Shown here piece by piece: positions 1 to 6,688 of a DNA stretch of 17,158 nt. Position 1 is the stretch's first letter; every line of letters begins with the position of its first letter. Position numbers and translations under genes: made by a program. Under the pieces are notes generated by a model. The model did not search any database and was not told the origin of the DNA. It worked only from the letters and a program-made list of their open reading frames with translations. The DNA is taken from positions 1 to 17,158 of the forward strand of contig CAILKA010000255.1 in the NCBI GenBank assembly GCA_903834645.1, in the 5' to 3' direction. Origin of the DNA: an uncultured beta proteobacterium (lineage in GTDB: Bacteria > Pseudomonadota > Gammaproteobacteria > Burkholderiales > Burkholderiaceae_C).

Positions 1-621
1 CATGCCAGGCAGGCTGAATGCGCGCTCGGCGAGCCGGGCCGAGAGCTCGCCTTCACGCGGGCAGTGGCAGAGTCCCTGGGCAAGCTGATGAGCTACAAGG
101 ACGAGTATGAGGTGGCACGCCTGTACACCGACGGGCGCTTCCTGGCCGACCTGCGCGAGCAGTTCGAGGGCGAGGTGCAGCTCGCCTTCCACATGGCCCC
201 GCCGCTGCTGTCACGGCCGCGCGAAGGGCAGCCCCCGCGCAAGGTGAGGCTGGGCGCCTGGATGCTGCCGCTGATGCGCGTGCTTGCGCGAGGCAAGGTG
301 CTGCGCGGCACGCGCTGGGACCCTTTCGGCCGCACGGAAGAGCGACGCACCGAGCGTGCGCTGATCGAGGCCTTCGAGACGCGCGTGGCGCAGTTGTGCG
401 AAGGGCTGAGGGCCGAGCGCCTGCCCGCGGCCACCGAGATCGCGCGGCTGCCGCTGTCGGTGCGCGGCTTCGGCCATGTGAAGCTCGCCAACCTCGTGCT
501 CGCGCGCGAGCGCGAGGCCGAGTGGCTGCACCGCTTCGACCCGGTGCGCCACCCGAGGCCGCGTTCGCAGGCGCGCGCCGGGCAGCTGCGGGGCATCGCG
601 GTGGTGGGTGCACCGAGCTGA
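1..621 (+). CDS. Indolepyruvate ferredoxin oxidoreductase, C-terminal part (5' end outside window)
   Basis: The frame is open from base 1 to the TGA at 619-621, giving the last 206 residues of a protein whose start lies upstream. The family is the large fused alpha/gamma-type oxidoreductase of about 1,150-1,200 residues that converts aryl pyruvates such as indolepyruvate to aryl acetyl-CoA, using thiamine diphosphate, Fe-S clusters and ferredoxin. What is visible is the C-terminal domain of these fused enzymes: the stretch KDEYEVARLYTDG, then FHMAPPLL, the segment LRGTRWDPFGRTEERR, and near the end LPLSVRGFGHVKLANL, all typical of the family. The catalytic TPP and Fe-S regions are not in the window. 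A GTG at 64 is in frame but cannot be the true start, because the homologous sequence continues upstream of it. The last 20 residues are Arg/Ala-rich and poorly conserved. Family assignment is confident; the exact aryl pyruvate substrate cannot be read from this part. Confidence 0.88.
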   Translation, partial: HARQAECALGEPGRELAFTRAVAESLGKLMSYKDEYEVARLYTDGRFLADLREQFEGEVQLAFHMAPPLLSRPREGQPPRKVRLGAWMLPLMRVLARGKVLRGTRWDPFGRTEERRTERALIEAFETRVAQLCEGLRAERLPAATEIARLPLSVRGFGHVKLANLVLAREREAEWLHRFDPVRHPRPRSQARAGQLRGIAVVGAPS

Positions 622-622
622 A

Positions 623-664
623 CGCGCACGAAGCACGCACGAAGCGCGCACGAAGCGCGCACCG
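623..664. repeat. 11-bp tandem repeat, nearly four copies
   Basis: Immediately after the oxidoreductase stop codon the sequence repeats with an 11-bp period: CGCGCACGAAG at 623-633, CACGCACGAAG at 634-644 (one substitution), CGCGCACGAAG at 645-655, and a partial copy CGCGCACCG at 656-664. It is non-coding and lies in the 92-bp gap before the next gene. The copies do not form an obvious hairpin, so a terminator is unlikely. An 11-bp period is close to one helical turn, so repeated protein binding is conceivable, but simple slippage expansion is the more economical reading. Confidence 0.8.
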
Positions 665-713
665 CACACGCACGGGGCCCACACCCGGGGCGCTGCCGCA
701 CAATCAGCCGCAC

Positions 714-1499
714 ATGGACCTGCTGCCCCACGCGCTGCGCCAGGCGGCAGCCCCCGCCCCCACTGCCGCCCCGCCTCCCGTGCTCGTGGCAGGCGCACGC
801 GGTGCGCTGGGTTCGGCGGTGGTCGAACGGCTGCTGGCCAGCGGCGCTTTCAGCGAGGTACGCGTGCTCGTGACGCAGCCCTTTGCCTCGACGGCGCGCG
901 GGCTGCGCGCCGTGCTGCCCGAGGAGCTGGCTGCCATGCAGTTCGCTCGGCCCGCCACGCTTGCCCTGGCTGTCTTCGACCGGCCGCGGCGCGCGCACGG
1001 ACGCGAGGATGCCTTCTACGCACCGGCCCCGCGTGAGCTGGCGGGCCTGGCCGCACAGTGGCACGGCTGCGGCGTGCGCGACCTCGTCGTCGTGATGCCG
1101 CACGCCAGCGGCTCGATGCCCGCGGCCCTGGCTGCCGGGCTGGCGAGCCTGGACGAGCAGACCGTGGCCGCACTGGGCTTCGAGCGGGTGGCCATCCTGC
1201 GCCCGGCGGCGCCGCCGGGCGCTTCCGCCAGCAGCGGCCTGCAGCGCCTGGCCGACCTCGTGCTGGCGCAGCTGCGCATCATGGTGCCGCAGACGCTGCA
1301 GCCGGTGCGCGCGCGCCACGTGGCGCGCGTGGCGGTGGAGGTGGCGCGACAGCTCGCTGCGCATGCGGCCGGCACCCGCGTGCTCGCGCCGGATCGGGTG
1401 TGGCAGGCCGCGCAGGCACCGGACGCAGGCCCTCTCGTGGAGGCCTGGCTGGCAGGGCAGCCCTGGCCTGCGCCGAACGTGGGCCTGGGCAGGCTCTGA
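714..1499 (+). CDS. NAD(P)-binding Rossmann-fold protein (atypical SDR / NAD-dependent epimerase-like)
   Basis: A 261-residue protein with a Rossmann nucleotide-binding core. After a 20-residue Ala/Pro-rich lead comes VLVAGARGALGSAVVERLL (residues about 23-41), a GxxGxxG dinucleotide loop with Gly27, Gly30 and Gly33. Later segments (VRDLVVVMPHA, RVAILRPA, QPVRARHVARVAVEV) match the strand-loop pattern of small atypical short-chain dehydrogenases such as HTATIP2/NmrA-like proteins. The YxxxK active site of classical SDRs is not evident, so it may bind a nucleotide without being a classical dehydrogenase. The open frame extends upstream to 396, but the ATG at 714 is chosen because upstream codons lie inside the preceding gene and give low-complexity Arg/Ala sequence. 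No clear Shine-Dalgarno site precedes it. It follows the oxidoreductase by 92 bp and converges on the histidine kinase. The specific function is unknown. Confidence 0.75.
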   Translation: MDLLPHALRQAAAPAPTAAPPPVLVAGARGALGSAVVERLLASGAFSEVRVLVTQPFASTARGLRAVLPEELAAMQFARPATLALAVFDRPRRAHGREDAFYAPAPRELAGLAAQWHGCGVRDLVVVMPHASGSMPAALAAGLASLDEQTVAALGFERVAILRPAAPPGASASSGLQRLADLVLAQLRIMVPQTLQPVRARHVARVAVEVARQLAAHAAGTRVLAPDRVWQAAQAPDAGPLVEAWLAGQPWPAPNVGLGRL

Positions 1500-1529
1500 G
1501 CCGGGGGCCTGGCTACGGTGGGGCCCGGC
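1500..1529. terminator. Possible bidirectional hairpin in the convergent gap
   Basis: The 29 bp between the two convergent stop codons contain GCCGGG at 1500-1505 and its complement CCCGGC at 1524-1529, with further G/C pairing possible inside. A hairpin here would serve both genes. There is no T-tract on either strand, so support for a true intrinsic terminator is weak. Confidence 0.25.
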
Positions 1530-3229
1530 TACGGCGCCGGCGGATGCTCCAGCGGAATGCGCACCGTCACGGTCGTCCCGCGCTGCGCATCGCCGCGCAG
1601 TCCCTTCTCGACGCGCAACTCCCCACGCACGGACTTGGCGCGGTGCAGCATGCCCCGCAGACCCACACTGGCGCCCTCGTGCCCGGGCAGCCAGCTCAAG
1701 CCGATGCCGTCGTCGCTCACCACCAGCCTGACCTCAGCCGGGTTGCTCGTGTCCAGCGCCACGTGCACGAAGCTGGCCCGGGCGTGCTTGCGCACGTTGT
1801 TCAGGCTCTCCTGCGCGATGCGGTACAGCACGTTGGCCACGGGCTGAGGCAGTGCATCCGCGGCGTCCTGCGGCCCGATGAACTCGAGCTCCACCCGCAG
1901 ATTGCCGAGCACCCTGAGCTGCTGCACGAGCTGCTCCAGAGAGGCGCTCAGCCCCAGCATCGACAGCTCCCTCGGGCGGAGGTCTCGCACGGCGTCGTCA
2001 ATGCCCTGCATCACCTTCTCCAGGCCCTTGCGCCCGCGGCCCAGAAGCTCGATCGGGTTCCTTCCGCGTTGAAGCTCGGCCTCGGCCAGATCCAGAAACA
2101 TCTTGGCCGCTGCCGCCTCCTGCTGCAGCCCGTCATGCAGCTCGCGACCGATACGCTCGCGCTCCGCCTCCTCGGCCTCATGCACCGCCTGGCCGACCTT
2201 GGCGAGTGCGTCGCGCGCGGCTTCGATCTCCACGATCCTGGGAATGGCCGCAGGCGGGCCGACCGGCCCCACCCCATGGCCGGTGGCATGGCCGTTGGCG
2301 AGCCGGGCCACGGAAGCCAGCAGCCCCTGGCTCGCACGGCGGGCCACCAAGGCCACGCCACCCACGGCCATCGTCACGCTCAGCAGCAAGGCCAGGCCGA
2401 TCTGGAGGTGGGGCCGGTAGAAGTCCAGCAGGTCCGCGTGCACCATCACGCGGAAGGGCGCCGAGACGGTGCCCGCCACGGCGAGCCGGGCCTGCCGCAT
2501 GGCGCCCAGGCCGCCTGAGGGGGGAGCAGCACCCGTGGCATAGGCCCCCGGCAGCCCGACCCACGCGGCTTCGGACCCGGCGCTCCCGATGAGCTGGCCA
2601 GTGGAATCCACGACTCTCGCCTGCCAGGCTGCGGGCAGCCGCTGTTGCCGGATGAGCTCCGCGTAGTGGTCGACCACGACCACGCCGACGATGGCCATCC
2701 GCGTGCCAGCCACCGGCACCGTGATGGGCACCACGCGGTGGCCCACGATGGGGCCGAACACGGCATCGCCGATCTTCGGCTTGCCGGTGGCCAGCGCCTC
2801 TTCCAGATCGAGGCGCCCGGGAGGCTTCGGCAGCATGGGCATTGGCGTGCCCAAGGCCAGGCGCGAGCTGAACAGCACGCGGCGGCTTCCGTCCACCAGC
2901 AGCACGGGGGCGTTGAAGGTCAGGTCGTAGTCACGTGCCTCGTCATACCACTCGCGCAGCGATCCTCCCGGTTGCGACCGCGCGATCGAGACGGACAGGG
3001 CCTGAAGGCCGTGGAGCCGGCGCTGCAGGTCGGCGTCGATATCGGCGGCCAGGCGCGCCGCCAGGGTCCGGACCTCGGTGCTGCGCTGGCGATGCACCTG
3101 AAAGACAGAGTAGCTGCCCAGCGCCAGCGCGACCGCCAGCAGCGGTGCCAGCCACAGCCCGTTCAGGCGCCTGAGGTACTGGTGCAGCGTCTGGGCCGGC
3201 TGCGAACGGGCCGAGGAGTCGGGTGCCAC
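1529..3229 (-). CDS. Membrane-bound sensor histidine kinase, NarL/DesK (HisKA_3) type
   Basis: A 566-residue inner-membrane sensor kinase. A short cytoplasmic N-terminus is followed by a first membrane segment (about 25-46), a periplasmic sensing domain of about 230 residues (47-275) resembling Cache/CHASE sensors, and a second membrane segment (about 276-297). The dimerisation/phosphoacceptor region carries ERERIGRELHDGLQQ, with His365 the likely phosphorylated residue, as in the HisKA_3 family that pairs with NarL/LuxR-type regulators. The ATPase domain follows: N-box QESLNNVRKHA (Glu474, Asn477, Asn478), DDGIG at 506-510, and GLRGM at 523-527. The start is GTG at 3229, with GGAG at 3239-3242 at 9-nt spacing. 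No response regulator lies next to it; the downstream neighbour converges and the upstream gene is an acyl-CoA dehydrogenase-like enzyme. The signal sensed is unknown, though the kinase could respond to a substrate of the adjacent catabolic genes. Confidence 0.9.
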   Translation of the reverse strand: MAPDSSARSQPAQTLHQYLRRLNGLWLAPLLAVALALGSYSVFQVHRQRSTEVRTLAARLAADIDADLQRRLHGLQALSVSIARSQPGGSLREWYDEARDYDLTFNAPVLLVDGSRRVLFSSRLALGTPMPMLPKPPGRLDLEEALATGKPKIGDAVFGPIVGHRVVPITVPVAGTRMAIVGVVVVDHYAELIRQQRLPAAWQARVVDSTGQLIGSAGSEAAWVGLPGAYATGAAPPSGGLGAMRQARLAVAGTVSAPFRVMVHADLLDFYRPHLQIGLALLLSVTMAVGGVALVARRASQGLLASVARLANGHATGHGVGPVGPPAAIPRIVEIEAARDALAKVGQAVHEAEEAERERIGRELHDGLQQEAAAAKMFLDLAEAELQRGRNPIELLGRGRKGLEKVMQGIDDAVRDLRPRELSMLGLSASLEQLVQQLRVLGNLRVELEFIGPQDAADALPQPVANVLYRIAQESLNNVRKHARASFVHVALDTSNPAEVRLVVSDDGIGLSWLPGHEGASVGLRGMLHRAKSVRGELRVEKGLRGDAQRGTTVTVRIPLEHPPAP

Positions 3230-3263
3230 TGCCTGAATCTCCGGGATCCGGCAACGTGCCGTG

Positions 3264-3297
3264 CACGTGGGCGCCCGGTGGGCACACTTGACACGTG
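3264..3297. promoter_or_regulatory. Pair of CACGTG palindromes upstream of the histidine kinase
   Basis: The 218-bp gap between the ACAD-like gene and the kinase start holds two copies of the palindrome CACGTG, at 3264-3269 and 3292-3297, 28 bp apart (close to a whole number of helical turns). They lie 35-68 bp upstream of the kinase GTG, where an operator would sit. No convincing -10/-35 pair is visible on the minus strand. The rest of the gap is GC-rich without recognisable structure. A chance occurrence is possible. Confidence 0.3.
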
Positions 3298-3447
3298 ATC
3301 CTGCGCGGCAGCGCCGGAACCGGGCGGCCCGGGCCCGGGCGCCGGCGCGCCTGACTCAACACACTCTAGCGGCCGGCCTCGGCCCCTGCGTACACACGAC
3401 GGGCAAGCTTGAGCCTGCGCATCCCGCCCGGGGGTGTCCGGCCAATC

Positions 3448-4719
3448 TCAGGCATCGTCCTTCGGCGACTCACCTTCCTCGTAGAGCAGCCCCAGCCCGA
3501 TGCGGTCCAGGCAGATCTCGGAGGTCCACGGCAGCATCAACGCGCCGCAGCGGCTGTCGCGGAACATGCGCTCGAGCGGGAAGGTCTTGAGCATGGCCTG
3601 CCCGCCGCACAGCCGCACGGCGTCCGACGCCACCTCGGCGCAGGTCTCCATCACGGTGTGCTGGCAGGCAAAGGCGCGCAGCCGCTCGGCGCGCGTGGGC
3701 GCGCGCTTGTACTCGCTCGTCACGCGGTGCCACAGCGCCCAGGCCTGCTGCAGCTTGACGTAGGTCTGCGCCAGGCCGATCTGCTTGGTGGGGTACATGC
3801 GCCGCTTCACCGGCACGCCCGCCACCTCGCCGCGCAGGTAGGCCACGGCGAAGTCGAAGGCCGACTGCGCCACGCCCATGTAGGTGGGCGTGAGCGTCAT
3901 GAACATGTGCGGGTACTGCGAGGCGGCCTGGATGTAGACGCCACTGGGCATCATCTCGGCGGTCTCGCTGACGTGCACGTCCTTGAGCAACAGCGTGCGC
4001 GAGACGGTGGCGCGCATGCCCAGCGGGTCCCAGTCGCCGACGACGGATACGCCAGGGGCGTCGGCCGGCACGGCGATGAAGAGGGTGTTCGCGGTGGTGG
4101 CGCCAGGCAGGTCCTCGGTGCACAGCACACCGTAGTAGTCGGCCGAGCCCGAGAGTGACGCGAAGATCTTCTTGCCGTTGAGCACGAAGCCGCCCTCGGT
4201 GCGGCGCGCAAGCGTGCCAAACGGCGCGCGTCCGGCCGCGGCCGCACTGCCCTCGGAGAAGGGCTGCGCGTAGATCCGCCCGGCCAGCATGTTGGCGTAG
4301 TGCACGGCGCGGTTGCGCTCGTGCGAGGCGCGCTGCGCGGGCGTGAGCGCCATGTCGTCGACCATGCCCGCCGTCCACAACGCATTGGCGTTGTGCATGT
4401 TGAAGGTGTTGGCGGTGGAGCCGCAGTAGTAGGCGATGCGCGAGGCCACGAGCATGTAGGTGCGGTAGTCCGCGCCGATGCCGCCGAAGCGCTCGGGCAC
4501 GCACAACCCGAGGAAGCCCATGTCGCGCAGGTCGTTCCAGTTGCGCGTGGGAAACACCGCGTCGCGGTCGTGCTCGAAGGCACGCTCGGCCCAGGCCACG
4601 CCCACCTCGTCGACGCGGCCCACGAGTTCGCGCTGCAGCGGCGTGAGCGGGCGCCCGTCGGTGTAGAGGGTGTTGTGATCGGCCGACTTGACGGTCTTGC
4701 GCAGGTAGCTGCAGTCCAT
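3448..4719 (-). CDS. Acyl-CoA dehydrogenase-fold flavoprotein, atypical active site
   Basis: A 423-residue protein with full-length acyl-CoA dehydrogenase architecture: an all-alpha N-terminal domain (about 1-140), a beta middle domain with GGFVLNGKKIFAS (about 177-188) and DWDPLGMRATVSRT (about 229-242), and a C-terminal helical domain with RLCGGQAMLKTFPLERMFRDSR (about 369-390). It should bind FAD. Two usual signatures are altered. The TEPxAGSD-like motif reads AQPFSEGSAAA (about 151-161). The catalytic YEGTS region reads LMLPWTSEI (about 394-402), with Leu396 or Pro397 where medium-chain enzymes have the base Glu. It may therefore use another base or be a flavin monooxygenase-like relative. 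The frame opens upstream to 4830, but the ATG at 4719 is preferred: the extra 37 residues are low-complexity and would overlap the hydrolase gene. It lies 28 nt after that gene and is probably cotranscribed with it. Confidence 0.88.
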   Translation of the reverse strand: MDCSYLRKTVKSADHNTLYTDGRPLTPLQRELVGRVDEVGVAWAERAFEHDRDAVFPTRNWNDLRDMGFLGLCVPERFGGIGADYRTYMLVASRIAYYCGSTANTFNMHNANALWTAGMVDDMALTPAQRASHERNRAVHYANMLAGRIYAQPFSEGSAAAAGRAPFGTLARRTEGGFVLNGKKIFASLSGSADYYGVLCTEDLPGATTANTLFIAVPADAPGVSVVGDWDPLGMRATVSRTLLLKDVHVSETAEMMPSGVYIQAASQYPHMFMTLTPTYMGVAQSAFDFAVAYLRGEVAGVPVKRRMYPTKQIGLAQTYVKLQQAWALWHRVTSEYKRAPTRAERLRAFACQHTVMETCAEVASDAVRLCGGQAMLKTFPLERMFRDSRCGALMLPWTSEICLDRIGLGLLYEEGESPKDDA

Positions 4720-4747
4720 GGGCGGGGTCTGGCGGGTGGGGGTTGGC

Positions 4748-5608
4748 TCAAGGGCCCGGTGAAGGATGGCAGGCCTGCCGGACGGCCGCAGCGGCCTCCA
4801 CCTCCTGCAGGAAAGCCTCGATGCAGGCATTGAAGCGCGCGGGCGCTTCCAGGTTGGCCATGTGGTTCAGGCCGTCGAGCACGACGAGCCGGCCCTGCGG
4901 CAACCGCTCGAGCAGCCGCTGCTGCGCCTTCAGCGATGCCTGCTGGTCGTCGCTGCCGGCCACGAGGAGCACCGGAAGGTCGAATTGTGCGAGGTCGGCG
5001 GCGCCGTCGAAGCTCAGCAGCAGGCGCATCGCCTCGAGGTAGGCGGGCTTCTCGATCGAGGCGGCCGCGTGCACGGCCAGCGCACGCATCTCGGGCCGGA
5101 TGCACGGGGCGCAGAAGCGCTCGAGCAGCGCGGGCGCGGCCTCGGCGAAGGTGGGGTGCTGCGCCAGCGGCTCCTCGCGCTGGCGCAGGAAGTCGGCCTT
5201 CCAGGCGGCACTCGCCTGGCCAAAGCCGGCGCTGGAGGCCGACAGCACGAGGCTCGCCAGCCGCCCGCGGTGGCGGCGCGCGAACGCCTGCGCCACCATG
5301 CCACCGATCGAGTGGCCCAGCAGGTGCAGCCGCGGCAAGGCGTGCGCATCGCACAGCGCGGCCAGCGCGTCGGCGAGTGTGTCCCAGCCAAGGCCGCCTG
5401 CCGGGGGTGGCGAGGTGCCATACCCGGGCAGTGTCCACGCCAGCGTGTAGCGGCTGCGCCCGAAATGCTCGAGCTGGGGCAGCCACACGGCAGCCGTCGA
5501 GCCCATGCCGTGCAGGAGCACCACGGGCAGGCGCTCGCCCGCGCCTTTGGGCATCTCGCTGCCCGGCCCGCCCGTGGGCCCGCTGGCAAGCCAGGCCGGC
5601 AGGCTCAT
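4748..5608 (-). CDS. Alpha/beta-fold hydrolase
   Basis: A 286-residue soluble alpha/beta hydrolase. Visible motifs are LLHGMGST (oxyanion loop, residues 31-38), the nucleophile elbow LLGHSIGG with Ser100, the acid loop LLVAGSDDQ with Asp220 (or Asp221), and GLNHMANLE with the catalytic His249. This is the classical triad order and spacing. The start at 5608 lies 8 nt after the NicX-like stop, with no intervening promoter space, so the two genes should be cotranscribed. By analogy with the nicotinate pathway, where NicX product N-formylmaleamate is cleaved by the alpha/beta hydrolase NicD, this enzyme may hydrolyse the product of the adjacent dioxygenase. That role is inference. Simple ester or enol-lactone hydrolysis is an alternative. 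The reading frame stays open far upstream (to about 6637), but that part is a shadow of the dioxygenase gene. Confidence 0.88.
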   Translation of the reverse strand: MSLPAWLASGPTGGPGSEMPKGAGERLPVVLLHGMGSTAAVWLPQLEHFGRSRYTLAWTLPGYGTSPPPAGGLGWDTLADALAALCDAHALPRLHLLGHSIGGMVAQAFARRHRGRLASLVLSASSAGFGQASAAWKADFLRQREEPLAQHPTFAEAAPALLERFCAPCIRPEMRALAVHAAASIEKPAYLEAMRLLLSFDGAADLAQFDLPVLLVAGSDDQQASLKAQQRLLERLPQGRLVVLDGLNHMANLEAPARFNACIEAFLQEVEAAAAVRQACHPSPGP

Positions 5609-5616
5609 CGAGGCAC

Positions 5617-6654
5617 TCAGTCGAACACCGGGCACAGCCGCCCGGCCTCGACGATCGTCGTGTCGTCCAGCCGGATCGTGCAGTGGCGCATCGGCAGGTC
5701 GAAGTGGCCCAGCGTGTGGCGCCCCGCCACCTCGTTGGCACCGGTGGAGTACAGGAAGTTGCCGGCAAAGGCACGCAGCTCCGTGCCGTTGCAATCGGCC
5801 TTGTCGAAGAGCTGCAGCGCGTCCCAGCGCGCACGCGGGTTCATGCCCCAGCCCAAGTGGCTCACAGCGTAGGCCTCGCGGTCGCCCCAGGCTTCTAGGT
5901 AGCTGCGCATCAGCTCGGCGTCGAGCCCCTGCCCTTCGATGCGCACGATGAAGTCGTGCTCCACGTGCAGCGTGACGCGGCTCTCCAGGTAGCGCTTGAA
6001 GGTGAGGTTGACATCGCCCACGTCCATCACGATCGTGCCGTTGACCGCACCGGCCTTCGGGAAGCACAGGCACAGGCCGGCCGGCCAGTGCTGGATCAGC
6101 CCGGGCCGGTCGGCCCCGCCCCAGACTGCGCCGGGCGCGGCGCCCGAGACATCCACGTGCAGGTCGGTGCCGGCGGCCGAGCTCACGTGCATGGCACTCG
6201 ACTTCAGCAGCCGCTTCACCCCGTTCTTCACCGGCCGGGTGAGGTCGAGGTCGGTCGTGAGCCGCTCCAGGATCTCGGGATGCTCGTTGCTCACCATCAT
6301 CACGCGTGCGCCCGAGCCCAGAATCTCGGCCAGTTCGGGGGCGTGCAGCAGGCCCTCCACCGTCAGGTCGACGACGAGCCCCGGCCCGGACAAGGCCGCG
6401 AGCACCGGCTTCATCTGCTGGATCACGTGCGAGGCGCCCGTGGAGCGCACCGGCACCGGGGTAGCCACAGGCAGGGAGGGCACGGTGATGCGCACGGGCA
6501 CGGCACCGAGCCGCGCGAGCGCGAGCTCCGCGAGCTCGACGTTGATCGCGCGGCTGTCCGTCTCGGTGAGCACCCGCACCACCTCCCCCGGCACCACCTG
6601 GCAGCGCCGGAAGATCGCCTCGAAGGTTCGCAGCCACCTCTCCTGCACGCGCAT
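5617..6654 (-). CDS. NicX-like 2,5-dihydroxypyridine 5,6-dioxygenase family protein (often labelled M29 'leucyl aminopeptidase')
   Basis: A 345-residue protein resembling Pseudomonas putida NicX, an Fe(II) ring-cleaving dioxygenase of about 350 residues built on an aminopeptidase T (M29)-like fold that opens 2,5-dihydroxypyridine to N-formylmaleamate. Shared features are the middle segment WPAGLCLCFP followed by VMDVGDVNLTFKRYLESRV (about 190-227), SHLGWGMNPRARWDAL (265-280), RAFAGNFLYSTGANEVAG (294-311) and GHFDLPMRHCTI (316-327). As I recall the NicX structure, iron is held by two His and one Asp in the SHxGWG and HxD motifs; here these are His266, His317 and Asp319, all present. The start at 6654 has AGGAGAGG about 5 nt upstream. 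It is first in a three-gene minus-strand set and begins 34 nt after the iron permease stop. Family is confident; the substrate is not established, since no other nicotinate-pathway gene is present. Confidence 0.85.
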   Translation of the reverse strand: MRVQERWLRTFEAIFRRCQVVPGEVVRVLTETDSRAINVELAELALARLGAVPVRITVPSLPVATPVPVRSTGASHVIQQMKPVLAALSGPGLVVDLTVEGLLHAPELAEILGSGARVMMVSNEHPEILERLTTDLDLTRPVKNGVKRLLKSSAMHVSSAAGTDLHVDVSGAAPGAVWGGADRPGLIQHWPAGLCLCFPKAGAVNGTIVMDVGDVNLTFKRYLESRVTLHVEHDFIVRIEGQGLDAELMRSYLEAWGDREAYAVSHLGWGMNPRARWDALQLFDKADCNGTELRAFAGNFLYSTGANEVAGRHTLGHFDLPMRHCTIRLDDTTIVEAGRLCPVFD

Positions 6655-6688
6655 CGACCCTCTCCTGTGGTGCGGCGTCCGGCCGCGT

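Noticed and set aside
1058..2518. Open frame of 486 codons on the plus strand through the Rossmann gene and the kinase
   Set aside because: It crosses two genes in other frames with conserved motifs and yields His/Gln/Arg-rich low-complexity sequence.
4720..4830. Longer N-terminus for the ACAD-like protein
   Set aside because: The extra 37 residues are Arg/Pro-rich and would overlap the hydrolase 3' end. The sequence from the ATG at 4719 has a normal family N-terminus.
4748..6637. A possible 629-residue fusion upstream of the alpha/beta hydrolase
   Set aside because: The upstream part lies in a different frame over the NicX-like gene, whose own frame has conserved iron ligands and a good ribosome site. 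The hydrolase starts normally at 5608.
5617..6654. Annotation of the NicX-like protein as a leucyl aminopeptidase
   Set aside because: The fold is related to M29 aminopeptidases, but the SHLGWG and HFD motifs and overall length match the NicX dioxygenase group rather than a peptidase metal site.
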